Part shown: piece after piece, positions 41,633 to 49,244 of the stretch | Numbering within the stretch: the stretch's first letter is position 1 | How the letters are laid out: each line of letters opens with the position of its first letter | Source: Nonomuraea guangzhouensis | GTDB taxonomy: Bacteria > Actinomycetota > Actinomycetes > Streptosporangiales > Streptosporangiaceae | Direction: 5' to 3' | DNA: 64,000 nt | Assembly: GCF_019396345.1 (NCBI RefSeq) | Contig: NZ_JAHKRM010000037.1 | Location: 62,001 to 126,000, forward strand | The notes under the pieces: generated by a model | The model's database searches: none | What the model saw: only the letters and a program-made list of their open reading frames with translations | What the model was told of the DNA's origin: nothing | Made by a program: the position numbers and the translations under genes

Positions 41633-43378
41633 GTGCGGCTGGGTCGACACCGCGCAGCGCTGCCAGCCGAGCAGCGCCGCAGGAAGGCACTGCAACGCGG
41701 CCTGCTGGCGGGGGCGGCGGCGCTGGCCATCGTCACCGCCACCGTGGTCGTGATCTTCGGCGGGGGTGGCGCGCTGTGCTCGACACGAGAGCCTGTTCTG
41801 GTCAGCGTGGCCGCCGCGGTGGACGTGGCTCCGGCGGCCATGGAGGCGGCCGGACGGTTCAACGACGAGAAGAACACGGTCGGCAGCCGGTGCGTGCTCG
41901 TCCAGGTCACCGAGCAGCCCCCGGCCACCGTGCTGCGCACGCTGATCGGCGACCGGGCGGGTGTGCTGCGCGAGCGGCCGGACGGCTGGATCGCCGACTC
42001 CTCCGCCTGGATCCGGCTGGCCCGCAAGCAGGGCGCGAGCGCGTTACCGGCGGGTGAGAGCGTGGTGGCGACGTCGCCGCTGGTGTTCGCCACGCGGTCC
42101 TCGCTGGCGCAGCGCTTCTCCGTCGGCAAGACCGAGATGAACTGGCGGATGGTCTTCCCCTCGACCGTACGGGGGCGGCTCACGCCCAACGCGAACGAGC
42201 CCGACATCGTGCGGGTGCCCGACCCGTCGCTGGCCGGCGCGGGCATCGCCACGGTCGCCGCCGCCAGGGACGTCGTGGGCAACGGGCCCGAGGCCGACAA
42301 GGCGCTGACCGCGTTCGTCCGCTGGGCGCAGGCGGGCTCGGCGCCCGACTACCGCTCGATGCTGGCCGCCGTGGACGACCACACGTTCTGGAAGCGGCCG
42401 GTGGTCATCGTGCCCGAGCAGTCGGTGTGGACGCACAACCGGCAGGCCTCGGCCGACCCGGTCGTCGCGCTGCGCCCGCGCGAGGGCACGATCAACCTCG
42501 ACTACCCGTACGTCGTCACCGCCACCGACCCCACGGTCGCCGAGGCCTCGACCCTCTTCGCCGACTGGCTGCGCGGCTCCGAGGCCCAGGATCTCGTACG
42601 GCGGGCCGGGTTCCACTCGGGCGACGGCACGCTGGGCCCGGTCTCGCCGGGGCCGGAGATCCCGACGGGCACCCCGAAGACCAGGCCCTCGGTCTCGCCC
42701 GAGGACATCGACGAGGCCCTGCAGGCATGGAGCAGGCTGGCGCCGCCGACGAACATCCTGGTGCTGGCCGACACCTCCAAGCACATGGCCGAGAAGCTGA
42801 AGAACACCACTCGGCTGGGCGTCGCGCTGGCCGCGGCCAAGACCGGGTTACGGCTCTTCCCCGACTCCACGCACATGGGGTTGTGGGAGTTCGCCGACGG
42901 GCTCGGGCAGGCCAAGGGCTACCAGCCGCGCGTCGGGCTCGGGCCGATCAACCGCCCCGAGACCGGCCAGCTGGTCCGCAGGAGCGTGCTCGACGAGCTC
43001 ACCACCACGATCACCGCGCATCCCGACCGCGACAGCTCGCTCTATGACGCGATACTCGGCGGCTTCCACGAGGTCGCCGCCCACTATCGCGAGGAGATGA
43101 ACAACACGCTCCTGGTGATCACCGCGGGCAAGGACGACGGCCGCGGCACCAGGCTGCCGCAGCTTCTCGACAAGCTCCACCAGGAGTGGAACCCCAACAA
43201 GCCCATCCAGATCGTCATCATCGCCTTCGGCAATGTGGACCGGGCCAGCCTGTCCGGCATCACGGCCGCCACGAACGGCTCCCTGCACGTCGCCCAGCAG
43301 CCCGACGAGATCATCGACGTCTTCCTCGCCGCGCTGGCCCGCCGCTTGTGCCACCCCACCTGCAAGCCAAGCACGTGA
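41633..43378 (+). CDS. Membrane-anchored substrate-binding/VWA-domain protein
   Basis: A 581-residue extracellular protein. A basic N-terminus and one TM helix (about residues 22-43) precede a periplasmic-binding-protein-like domain (VLVSVAAAVDVAPAAMEAAGRFND, GERPDGWIADSSAWIRLA) and a C-terminal von Willebrand A domain (TNILVLADTSKHM, then LLVITAGKDDGRGTRL). The MIDAS motif DxSxS reads DTSKH, so metal binding may be altered. Such proteins are frequent in actinobacteria; the ligand is unknown. GTG 41633 has GAGAGG upstream. A 16-bp-stem terminator follows directly. Confidence 0.75.
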   Translation: MRLGRHRAALPAEQRRRKALQRGLLAGAAALAIVTATVVVIFGGGGALCSTREPVLVSVAAAVDVAPAAMEAAGRFNDEKNTVGSRCVLVQVTEQPPATVLRTLIGDRAGVLRERPDGWIADSSAWIRLARKQGASALPAGESVVATSPLVFATRSSLAQRFSVGKTEMNWRMVFPSTVRGRLTPNANEPDIVRVPDPSLAGAGIATVAAARDVVGNGPEADKALTAFVRWAQAGSAPDYRSMLAAVDDHTFWKRPVVIVPEQSVWTHNRQASADPVVALRPREGTINLDYPYVVTATDPTVAEASTLFADWLRGSEAQDLVRRAGFHSGDGTLGPVSPGPEIPTGTPKTRPSVSPEDIDEALQAWSRLAPPTNILVLADTSKHMAEKLKNTTRLGVALAAAKTGLRLFPDSTHMGLWEFADGLGQAKGYQPRVGLGPINRPETGQLVRRSVLDELTTTITAHPDRDSSLYDAILGGFHEVAAHYREEMNNTLLVITAGKDDGRGTRLPQLLDKLHQEWNPNKPIQIVIIAFGNVDRASLSGITAATNGSLHVAQQPDEIIDVFLAALARRLCHPTCKPST

Positions 43379-43412
43379 CGAGGGGGCGCCGGGACCCCGG
43401 CGCCCCCTCGTC
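43377..43412. terminator. Bidirectional terminator with perfect 16-bp stem
   Basis: GACGAGGGGGCGCCGG (43377-43392) and its exact complement (43397-43412) enclose a 4-base loop. The element begins inside the stop region of the VWA gene and ends 7 bases before the converging monooxygenase stop. It lacks a T-run but is well placed to end both transcripts. Confidence 0.8.
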
Positions 43413-43418
43413 GGTGGG

Positions 43419-44150
43419 CTAGAGGCGCTGCCAGAGCGCGGGCACGTTCGGCGGCTCCCAGCCGGGGAGCGAGGTGTGCGCCTGGATGCACTTGTACGAC
43501 AGCCCGGCGTAGGTGACCACCGCGCCCACCGAGTACGCGACATTCGGCGCCCAGGTGCCGCTCGGCACGGTCGGGGTCGGGGTCGGCGTGGGAGTCGGCG
43601 TGGGGGTCGGCGTCGGTGTGGGGGTCGGGGTCCCGCCTCCTCCGCCGAACTTCAGGTCGACGCAGGCGTAGAAGGCGTTGGGCGTGTCGGCGACGTTCCA
43701 GATCGCCAGGACCTTCTGCCGGCCGGTGTAGCCGGCGAAGTTCACGGTGTGGGAGAGCGTCGCCGGTGGCTGGGCGCCTCCCTGGTTGAACGAGGCGACC
43801 TTGGTGTTGCCGATGTAGTACTCCCAGGTGCTGGTGGCGTGCCTGGCGGTGAGCGTCCAGTTGAAGGTCACCGTGTTGCTGACCGACGTGACGGGCCAGG
43901 GCTTGCTCTCGTCGCTGAGCTGGGCGAACCGGGCGACATTGCCGTGGCAGTTACGCAGCCCCTTCGGTCCTTCCACGCTCTGCGGCTCGTAGATGATCTC
44001 GCCGCAGTCGGGCACCTTGCCCTGCGCGCAGAACGCCTGGCGGCTGGGCGGTGAGTTGATGTAGCCGTGCGCCAGGGCCGGCTGGGCGACGAAGACCGTG
44101 GCGGCGATCGAGATCACCGCCACGGTGAGTAACGTGAGCATCCTTCGCAT
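43419..44150 (-). CDS. Secreted lytic polysaccharide monooxygenase (AA10) with chitin-binding module
   Basis: A 243-residue secreted copper enzyme. The signal peptide ends ALA-H, so His28 becomes the mature N-terminus and forms the histidine brace with His104 (TARHATSTWEY). The WNVADTPNAFYACVDLKF end is the AA10 core signature. A Thr-Pro linker of about ten repeats leads to a C-terminal CBM5/12-type module (WAPNVAYSVGAVVTYAGLSYKCIQAHTS...PGWEPPNVPALWQ). It oxidatively cleaves chitin or cellulose; the CBM suggests chitin. It is monocistronic, with an inverted repeat overlapping the ribosome site. Confidence 0.93.
   Translation of the reverse strand: MRRMLTLLTVAVISIAATVFVAQPALAHGYINSPPSRQAFCAQGKVPDCGEIIYEPQSVEGPKGLRNCHGNVARFAQLSDESKPWPVTSVSNTVTFNWTLTARHATSTWEYYIGNTKVASFNQGGAQPPATLSHTVNFAGYTGRQKVLAIWNVADTPNAFYACVDLKFGGGGGTPTPTPTPTPTPTPTPTPTPTVPSGTWAPNVAYSVGAVVTYAGLSYKCIQAHTSLPGWEPPNVPALWQRL
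43571..43632 (-). repeat. Thr-Pro linker repeat, G-rich strand
   Basis: About ten degenerate 6-bp units encode the (Thr-Pro)n linker of the polysaccharide monooxygenase. The plus strand has frequent GGGG/GGGTC runs that could form G-quadruplexes. This is coding low complexity, not an intergenic array. Confidence 0.8.
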
Positions 44151-44159
44151 GGATTGCTC

Positions 44160-44190
44160 CTTTACATGGGGGGATGCTCCGAATGTAAAG
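44160..44190 (-). promoter_or_regulatory. Inverted repeat overlapping the ribosome site of the polysaccharide monooxygenase
   Basis: CTTTACAT (44160-44167) and ATGTAAAG (44183-44190) are exact complements 15 bases apart. On the minus strand the proximal arm includes the AAGGAG ribosome site of the gene starting at 44150. It could be a repressor operator or an RNA hairpin that hides the ribosome site. The surrounding DNA (44160-44215) is unusually AT-rich and probably contains the promoter. Confidence 0.5.
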
Positions 44191-44227
44191 GAAACTTTAT
44201 TAACGGTAAATGGCCATTGACTGCCTG

Positions 44228-45514
44228 TCAGCGCGTCAGGATGAAGTCCTGCGGATCGCGGGGCGGGCGGTCACGGGGCGGTGCCGCGGCGTGGCCCACC
44301 GCGACGCAGCCCATCGGGTCCCACGACTCCGGCAGGTCGAGCACCTCGCGCACCACCGGGCGGCAGAACATCGTGGACGACACCCACGCCGAGCCGAGCC
44401 CCTCCACGGCGAGCTGGATGAGGAAGTTCTCGACGCCCGCGCCCGTCGCCACGATGAACATCTCACGCTCGGAGGCGTTGCGCCGGTCGTCACGGTAGGT
44501 GTGGGAGCCCTCCATCACCAGGCACGGCACGACCAGATAGGGGGCGTTGCGCAGCACGTCGCCGCGCCTGATCCGCTTGGTGATCGACTGCTCGGTGAAC
44601 CCGTCGGCCCGCAGGTCGGCGATCCAGGCGTCGCGCATCGCGTCGAGCAGCTTCACCTTCGTCTCCGCCGACTCGACGAGCACGAACCGCCAAGGGGTCG
44701 TGTGATGCGGCGCCGGGGCGGCGATGCCCGCCGCCACCGCCCGGCGTACCGCGTCGGGGTCCACGGGGTCGGCGGAGAACTCCCTGATCGTACGGCGGGC
44801 GAACACCACGTCCCGCGAGCCGTAGCGGAACAGGTCCTCGTCGGCCGGGCGGACCAGCGCCCGGACACCCGGCCCGTCCTCCTCGGTCACCAGGTGGGAC
44901 AGGCCGCGTACGACGGCCACGGGCACGCCGGCGAGCTTGCCCTTGACCAGCTCGGCGGCGGCGGCGATCTCGTCGATCAGGGCGGTGACGGTGGCGTTGA
45001 GCGGGTTGCCGTGAGTGTCGGTGCCGCCGCGCAGGTCTTCGAGCGGGGTCACGCCCGCGGCGCCGATGGCCACGTCGGTCAGGCCGTGGCGCCATGGGCG
45101 GCCGAACGTGTCGGAGACGATCACGCCCACCCGCGCGCGAGCCGCCAGAGCCGCCCTGACGCGGCGGGCGGAGGCGTCGGAGTCCTCGGGGAGCAGCAGG
45201 ACCGTGCCGGGGGCGGTGTTGGAGGCGTCGACCCCGGCTGCGGCCATGACGAAGCCGTGGCGGGTCTGCGAGATGACGGTGTCGCCGCGCCTGGCCACGA
45301 CGCGCTCGGTCTCGTCGGCGATGGCGGCCGCGCGGTCGGGGGCCTGCCGGACGCGGCCCTCGGCCTTGCTCACGATCTTGGAGGTGATGACGAGGATGTC
45401 GCCGTCGCGCAGGTCGGCACCGCCGAGAAGGGCCGCGATGTCGTCACCGGGCCGCACCTCGCCGATCCCCTGAACTCCGAAGACCTCGACCCGCCCAGTG
45501 TTTGTCAGGGTCAT
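44228..45514 (-). CDS. fbiB: Coenzyme F420:L-glutamate ligase, bifunctional FbiB
   Basis: A 428-residue two-domain enzyme. The N-terminal CofE-like ligase domain (VFGVQGIGEVRPGDDIA, LVITSKIVSKAEGR, SDTFGRPWRHGLTDVAIGAAG) adds gamma-linked glutamates to F420-0. The C-terminal domain (from about residue 250, RRTIREFSADPVDPDAVRRAV) is an FMN-binding nitroreductase-fold domain that in mycobacterial FbiB extends the glutamate tail and reduces dehydro-F420. The start overlaps the fbiA stop by ATGA, so translation is coupled. Full-length and intact. Confidence 0.95.
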   Translation of the reverse strand: MTLTNTGRVEVFGVQGIGEVRPGDDIAALLGGADLRDGDILVITSKIVSKAEGRVRQAPDRAAAIADETERVVARRGDTVISQTRHGFVMAAAGVDASNTAPGTVLLLPEDSDASARRVRAALAARARVGVIVSDTFGRPWRHGLTDVAIGAAGVTPLEDLRGGTDTHGNPLNATVTALIDEIAAAAELVKGKLAGVPVAVVRGLSHLVTEEDGPGVRALVRPADEDLFRYGSRDVVFARRTIREFSADPVDPDAVRRAVAAGIAAPAPHHTTPWRFVLVESAETKVKLLDAMRDAWIADLRADGFTEQSITKRIRRGDVLRNAPYLVVPCLVMEGSHTYRDDRRNASEREMFIVATGAGVENFLIQLAVEGLGSAWVSSTMFCRPVVREVLDLPESWDPMGCVAVGHAAAPPRDRPPRDPQDFILTR

Positions 45515-46449
45515 CGGGCGAGCTCCAGGGCCAGGTCGAGGGCGGCGCGTGCGATGTCGGCCGTCGCGTCGGCGTCATGCATGATCAGTGGCCGGGCCGC
45601 CACCGTGACCCCGTCGAGGGTGACGCCGGAGTCCTCCTCGGCGACCAGCCAGCCGTCGATCAGCTCCGCGCCGTACAGGTCGAGCACCGCCTGGGCGCTC
45701 GTCTCGACGCCGATCGCGGTGAGGCAGGCGTCGGCCATGCCGCGCACCGGCGCCCCGCCGATGATGGGGGAGACGCCCACCACGGTCTTGGCCAGCAGCG
45801 CGTCGCGGATGCCCGGCACCTGCAGGATCGTGCCGATGCTCACCACCGGGTTGGACGGCGGCAGGATCACCACGTCGGCCTCGGCGATGGCCTCCAGCAC
45901 GCCCGGGGCGGGCTTGGCGGTCTCGACCCCGACCAGCGCGATCGACTCGGCGGGGATGGAGGCGCGCAGTCGTACCCACCACTCCTGGAAGTGGATCGCC
46001 CGCCGCCCGCGCTCGTCGGAGATGACCACGTGCGTCTCGCAGCGCTCGTCGCTCATCGGCAGCAGCCGCACGCCCGGCTGCCAGCGCGCGCAGAGCGCCT
46101 CGGTGATCTGGGAGAGGGAGTAGCCGGCCTCCAGCATCTGGGACCGGACGATGTGCGTGGCGAAGTCGCGGTCGCCCAGCCCGAACCACTGCGGCTCGAC
46201 CCCGTAGGCCGCCAGCTCCTCCTTGACGGCGTGGGACTCCTTGGCGCGGCCCCAGCCCTGCTCCTCGTCGATGCCGCCGCCCAGGGTGTACATGACGGTG
46301 TCGAGGTCGGGGCAGACGCGCAGGCCGAACAGGGTGATGTCGTCACCCGTGTTGCCGATGACGGTGATCTGGGCGTCGGGGGCCGTCGCCCGCAGGCCAC
46401 GCAGGAAGCGGGCGCCGCCGATGCCGCCGGCGAGGGACACGATGTGCAT
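45511..46449 (-). CDS. fbiA: 2-phospho-L-lactate/PEP transferase, F420 biosynthesis
   Basis: A 312-residue CofD/FbiA enzyme that transfers the phospholactyl (or enolpyruvyl) moiety from its GDP- or PPG-activated donor to FO, giving (dehydro-)F420-0. MHIVSLAGGIGGARFLRGL is the family's N-terminal signature. ITVIGNTGDDITLFGLRVCPDLDTVMYTLGG and LPPSNPVVSIGTIL are the FO and GDP contact regions. ATG 46449 matches the family start; a GTG at 46479 would add ten residues. It is first in the fbiA-fbiB operon. Confidence 0.95.
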   Translation of the reverse strand: MHIVSLAGGIGGARFLRGLRATAPDAQITVIGNTGDDITLFGLRVCPDLDTVMYTLGGGIDEEQGWGRAKESHAVKEELAAYGVEPQWFGLGDRDFATHIVRSQMLEAGYSLSQITEALCARWQPGVRLLPMSDERCETHVVISDERGRRAIHFQEWWVRLRASIPAESIALVGVETAKPAPGVLEAIAEADVVILPPSNPVVSIGTILQVPGIRDALLAKTVVGVSPIIGGAPVRGMADACLTAIGVETSAQAVLDLYGAELIDGWLVAEEDSGVTLDGVTVAARPLIMHDADATADIARAALDLALELAR

Positions 46450-46642
46450 GCGGACCAGTCTTGCAGGGGCCTCCGACACGCCTGTCGCGGGAGCCAGCTT
46501 TACAACGCTTCGGTCTCCGAAAAACCCAGCAAATAGGGCCTAACTGGGACGTCTAGCACGTAAGAGGTTGCTGGGACCTCCGCCGTCAAAGGCGGCGATG
46601 TGGCACACTCCCTTCGGGCTAAAGGGTCCGATGGGGGTACTT

Positions 46643-48568
46643 GTGAGCAAACTTGACGTCACCCGGTTGAGGGAGCCGGCCGCCTGGCTCATGCTCGCCG
46701 GCGGCGGGCTGAACATCCTCGTGGCCATCGGCAAGGTGCTCGTCAGCTCCTCGGCCTCGCTGTCCGGCGAACTCGCCCTCTCCTTCGCCGACCGCGCCTT
46801 CAGCAACTTCGGGAACTTCACCAGCCCCGTCACGACCGCGCTGCTCCTCGGCTCGGTGCTGCTGCTCACCAAGGTCGGCCCACCGTCGCCCCAGGCCAAG
46901 CCGGTCGCGTTCGGCGCGGCGGCCATGCTCGGCATCGCCACGCTGTTCGGTGCGATCACGTTGGTGCTCGGGCTCTTCGCGGGCAACGGGGCGCGGTTGA
47001 CGGCGGAGTTCGGGCTCAGGGGCGTGCCGGTGCTCGCCCTGACGGGCATCGCGCTGGTCTACCTGCTTCCCCTGGTCCTCCCCGACCGCCCTGCCGTCCA
47101 GCCCCAGCAGGGGTACGGCCAGCAGTTCCCCAACGCCCCCTACGGTCAGCAACCCCCCTTGCAGCAGCCGTACGGCGAGCAACCGCCTTTCGCCGGGGGT
47201 CCGGCGGAGCAGCAGAGCTACGGCCAGCAGCCGCCGAGCTATGGTGGCGCGCCCGAGCAGCCCGGCTACGTCCCGCAGCCGCCCAGCTACGGCGGTCCGG
47301 TGGAGCAGCCTGCTTATGGCCAGCAGCCGCCCAGCGTTGGCGGTCAGCCGGACGGCCAGGGCGCTCCGGTGGGGCAGCCGGGTTACGTCCCGCAGCCGCC
47401 GAGCTATGGCGGTCCGGTGGAGCAGCCTGGCTATGTCCCGCAGCCGCCCAGCTACGGTGGCCAGTCTGAGCAGCCCGGTTACGGCCAGCCGGCCTCGACG
47501 CCCCAGCCGGCCACCGCCGCGTTCCCCGCCACAGCCGACCAGAACCAGGGCCAGCCGGACCAGGGCTTCCCCCAGCCCCAGCCCGGCTTCGGCCAGACGG
47601 ATCCGAGCTTCTCCCAGCCGAAGCCCGAGTACCAGCCCGCCCCCTACGTCCCCGCGGACAGCGAGCCGAACGCCTTCGCGCAGCCGTACAACACACCGGA
47701 CAACCAGGCGGTCCCGTACGTCCCCGCGGACAGCCAGCCGAATGCCTACGCCCCGGCCGACAGCCAGCCGAACGCCTACGCTCCGGCCGACAGCCCGGCG
47801 AACGGCTACCAGACCGCGGACAGTCAGCCCAACGCGTACGCCCCGGCGGCGACCCCACCGAACACCTACGCCCCGGCCGACGGCTACCAGACCGTCGACA
47901 GCCAGCCCAACGCGTACGCCCCGGCAGCGAACCCGCCCAACCCCTTCGCCCCCATCGACAACCAGCCGAACCCATGGGCGCCGACCGACCAGCCCCCACC
48001 CGCGTCGCAGCAGCAGCCCCTGTTCGGCCAGCAGCCCTACGTTCCCAACGCCTTCGACCAGCCGCAGGGCCAGCCCTTCACCGGCTTCTCGGGCCAGGAG
48101 TACGCCACCCCGGCCGCCTACCAGGAGCCCGACCCGCCGGTGGACCCGCGTTCCCAGCAACTCCTGGACGCCTACCAGCAGGCCGAGACGTACCAGCACT
48201 CGGCGAACAGCGGCGCCCCCGACCTCCGCGTCCCCGACTACGCGAGCCAGCAGCAGGCCAGTCCGTACGACGACCCCTTCGGCCACCCGCAGCAGCTCCA
48301 GCAGCCGGGCTACCCGCCGCAACCCCCCGCCCACCAGGCCCAACCCCCGGCCCACCAGGCCCAGTACGAGCCCCAACCGGCCCAGTACGAGCCGCAGCCC
48401 TACCAGCCGCACCACCAGGCGGCGCGGTGGAACGAGCCCCCGACCGAGGCGACGGTCCGGCTCGACCAGTCGATGTTCCAGGGCGACGCGCTGGGCGGTG
48501 CGCCCGGGCAGGGAGACGACCCGATCGACCCCACGGCCATATACGCCCCTAACGAGCCACGCAGGTAA
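46643..48568 (+). CDS. Membrane protein with long Pro/Gln/Tyr-rich repetitive tail
   Basis: A 641-residue protein of unknown function. The first 155 residues hold four hydrophobic segments (AAWLMLAGGGLNILVAIGKV through LTGIALVYLLPLVLPD). The remaining 480 residues are low-complexity: repeats of a QPPSYGGPVEQPGYVP type, then NAYAPADSQP-type repeats, then Gln/Pro/His-rich sequence. Such tails are probably disordered and cytoplasmic or surface-exposed. GTG 46643 has GGGGG 5 bases upstream; ATG 46631 is an alternative start. It sits between the divergent fbiA operon and whiB. No catalytic motif is seen. Confidence 0.75.
   Translation: MSKLDVTRLREPAAWLMLAGGGLNILVAIGKVLVSSSASLSGELALSFADRAFSNFGNFTSPVTTALLLGSVLLLTKVGPPSPQAKPVAFGAAAMLGIATLFGAITLVLGLFAGNGARLTAEFGLRGVPVLALTGIALVYLLPLVLPDRPAVQPQQGYGQQFPNAPYGQQPPLQQPYGEQPPFAGGPAEQQSYGQQPPSYGGAPEQPGYVPQPPSYGGPVEQPAYGQQPPSVGGQPDGQGAPVGQPGYVPQPPSYGGPVEQPGYVPQPPSYGGQSEQPGYGQPASTPQPATAAFPATADQNQGQPDQGFPQPQPGFGQTDPSFSQPKPEYQPAPYVPADSEPNAFAQPYNTPDNQAVPYVPADSQPNAYAPADSQPNAYAPADSPANGYQTADSQPNAYAPAATPPNTYAPADGYQTVDSQPNAYAPAANPPNPFAPIDNQPNPWAPTDQPPPASQQQPLFGQQPYVPNAFDQPQGQPFTGFSGQEYATPAAYQEPDPPVDPRSQQLLDAYQQAETYQHSANSGAPDLRVPDYASQQQASPYDDPFGHPQQLQQPGYPPQPPAHQAQPPAHQAQYEPQPAQYEPQPYQPHHQAARWNEPPTEATVRLDQSMFQGDALGGAPGQGDDPIDPTAIYAPNEPRR
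47100..47990 (+). repeat. Coding repeat region, two repeat families
   Basis: DNA repeats of about 45-60 bases (CAGCCGCCCAGCTAYGGYGG-type cores, near 47230-47470) and about 30 bases (GACAGCCAGCCGAAYGCCTA-type cores, near 47730-47930) encode the degenerate protein repeats of the membrane protein. Similar units in tandem make copy-number change by recombination likely. Confidence 0.7.
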
Positions 48569-48890
48569 GAGTCCGTTAAAGCACGGCTAGAGAGAAGGTG
48601 GGCCACGGGCGGGTGTCTTTCCTGCCCTGGTACGGTTCGGACCGCTGACAGACGTTCCAATACACCAGGCCAGAGCCACGGATCGAGGGCGTAGGCCGGG
48701 GTGCGAACATCACATGCCATGCACACCGGGGCGAGATCTGGTCTTTCCCCGGATACCGGCATGCCGCTTGACTCCACGTACGGCACACGCGTGTAATTAC
48801 AACCATGTTGTTACGCCTTCCTGTGGGTGGGTAGTAAGGAAGGCGTTCCATGGGGGGCTCCATTGCGGGCGGGCGGCAGGGAGGTGTGCA
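48569..48890 (+). promoter_or_regulatory. whiB upstream region: promoter candidate and leader hairpin
   Basis: This 322-base gap holds no supported gene. A promoter candidate is TTGACT (48768-48773), an 18-base spacer, and TGTAAT (48792-48797). Downstream in the presumed leader, ACGCCTTCC (48813-48821) and GGAAGGCGT (48838-48846) form a perfect 9-bp stem with a 16-base loop, ending 44 bases before the GTG. ACAAC-CAT-GTTGT at 48800-48812 is a smaller inverted repeat between the two. Long leaders and multiple promoters are usual for whiB (family knowledge). Confidence 0.5.
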
Positions 48891-49151
48891 GTGACCGATC
48901 TGGTCATCGCACAAGATGAGCTTGACGCTGAAGAACTCGGCTGGCAGGAGCGTGCGTTGTGCGCTCAGACGGATCCGGAGGCGTTCTTCCCGGAGAAAGG
49001 CGGCTCCACCCGAGAGGCCAAGAAGGTCTGCCGATCGTGCGAAGTACGTGCGGAGTGCCTTGAGTACGCACTCGAACACGATGAGCGGTTCGGCATCTGG
49101 GGTGGGCTGTCCGAGCGGGAGCGCAGAAGGATCAAGCGAGAGGCCGTTTAG
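48891..49151 (+). CDS. whiB: WhiB-family iron-sulfur transcriptional regulator
   Basis: An 86-residue Wbl protein. Cys24, Cys47, Cys50 and Cys56 bind the [4Fe-4S] cluster. The GIWGG turn at about 68-72 is followed by the basic tail SERERRRIKREAV. The N-terminal ELGWQERALCAQTDPEAFFPEKGGSTREAKKVC agrees with WhiB/WhmD, the developmental regulator of sporulation septation and cell division, rather than WhiB1/3/7. Such proteins work with WhiA and the primary sigma factor. GGAGG precedes the GTG. An intrinsic terminator follows. Confidence 0.9.
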   Translation: MTDLVIAQDELDAEELGWQERALCAQTDPEAFFPEKGGSTREAKKVCRSCEVRAECLEYALEHDERFGIWGGLSERERRRIKREAV

Positions 49152-49165
49152 GGATATAAGAGAAG

Positions 49166-49196
49166 GGGTCACGCGGTCTGCCGTGTGACCCTTTTT
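49166..49196 (+). terminator. Intrinsic terminator of whiB
   Basis: GGGTCACGCGG (49166-49176) pairs with CCGTGTGACCC (49181-49191) with one G-U-type position, and is followed by TTTTT at 49192-49196. It starts 15 bases after the whiB stop. Confidence 0.9.
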
Positions 49197-49244
49197 CGCA
49201 TGTATGGTGGGCGCGCCTGATCCACTCCCCAGGAGTCGCGTCCG

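Noticed and set aside
43571..43632. Intergenic minisatellite
   Set aside because: It is the coding Thr-Pro linker of the secreted monooxygenase.
47230..47470. CRISPR-like array
   Set aside because: The repeats are in frame, degenerate and unequally spaced, and encode a protein tail; no cas genes are present.
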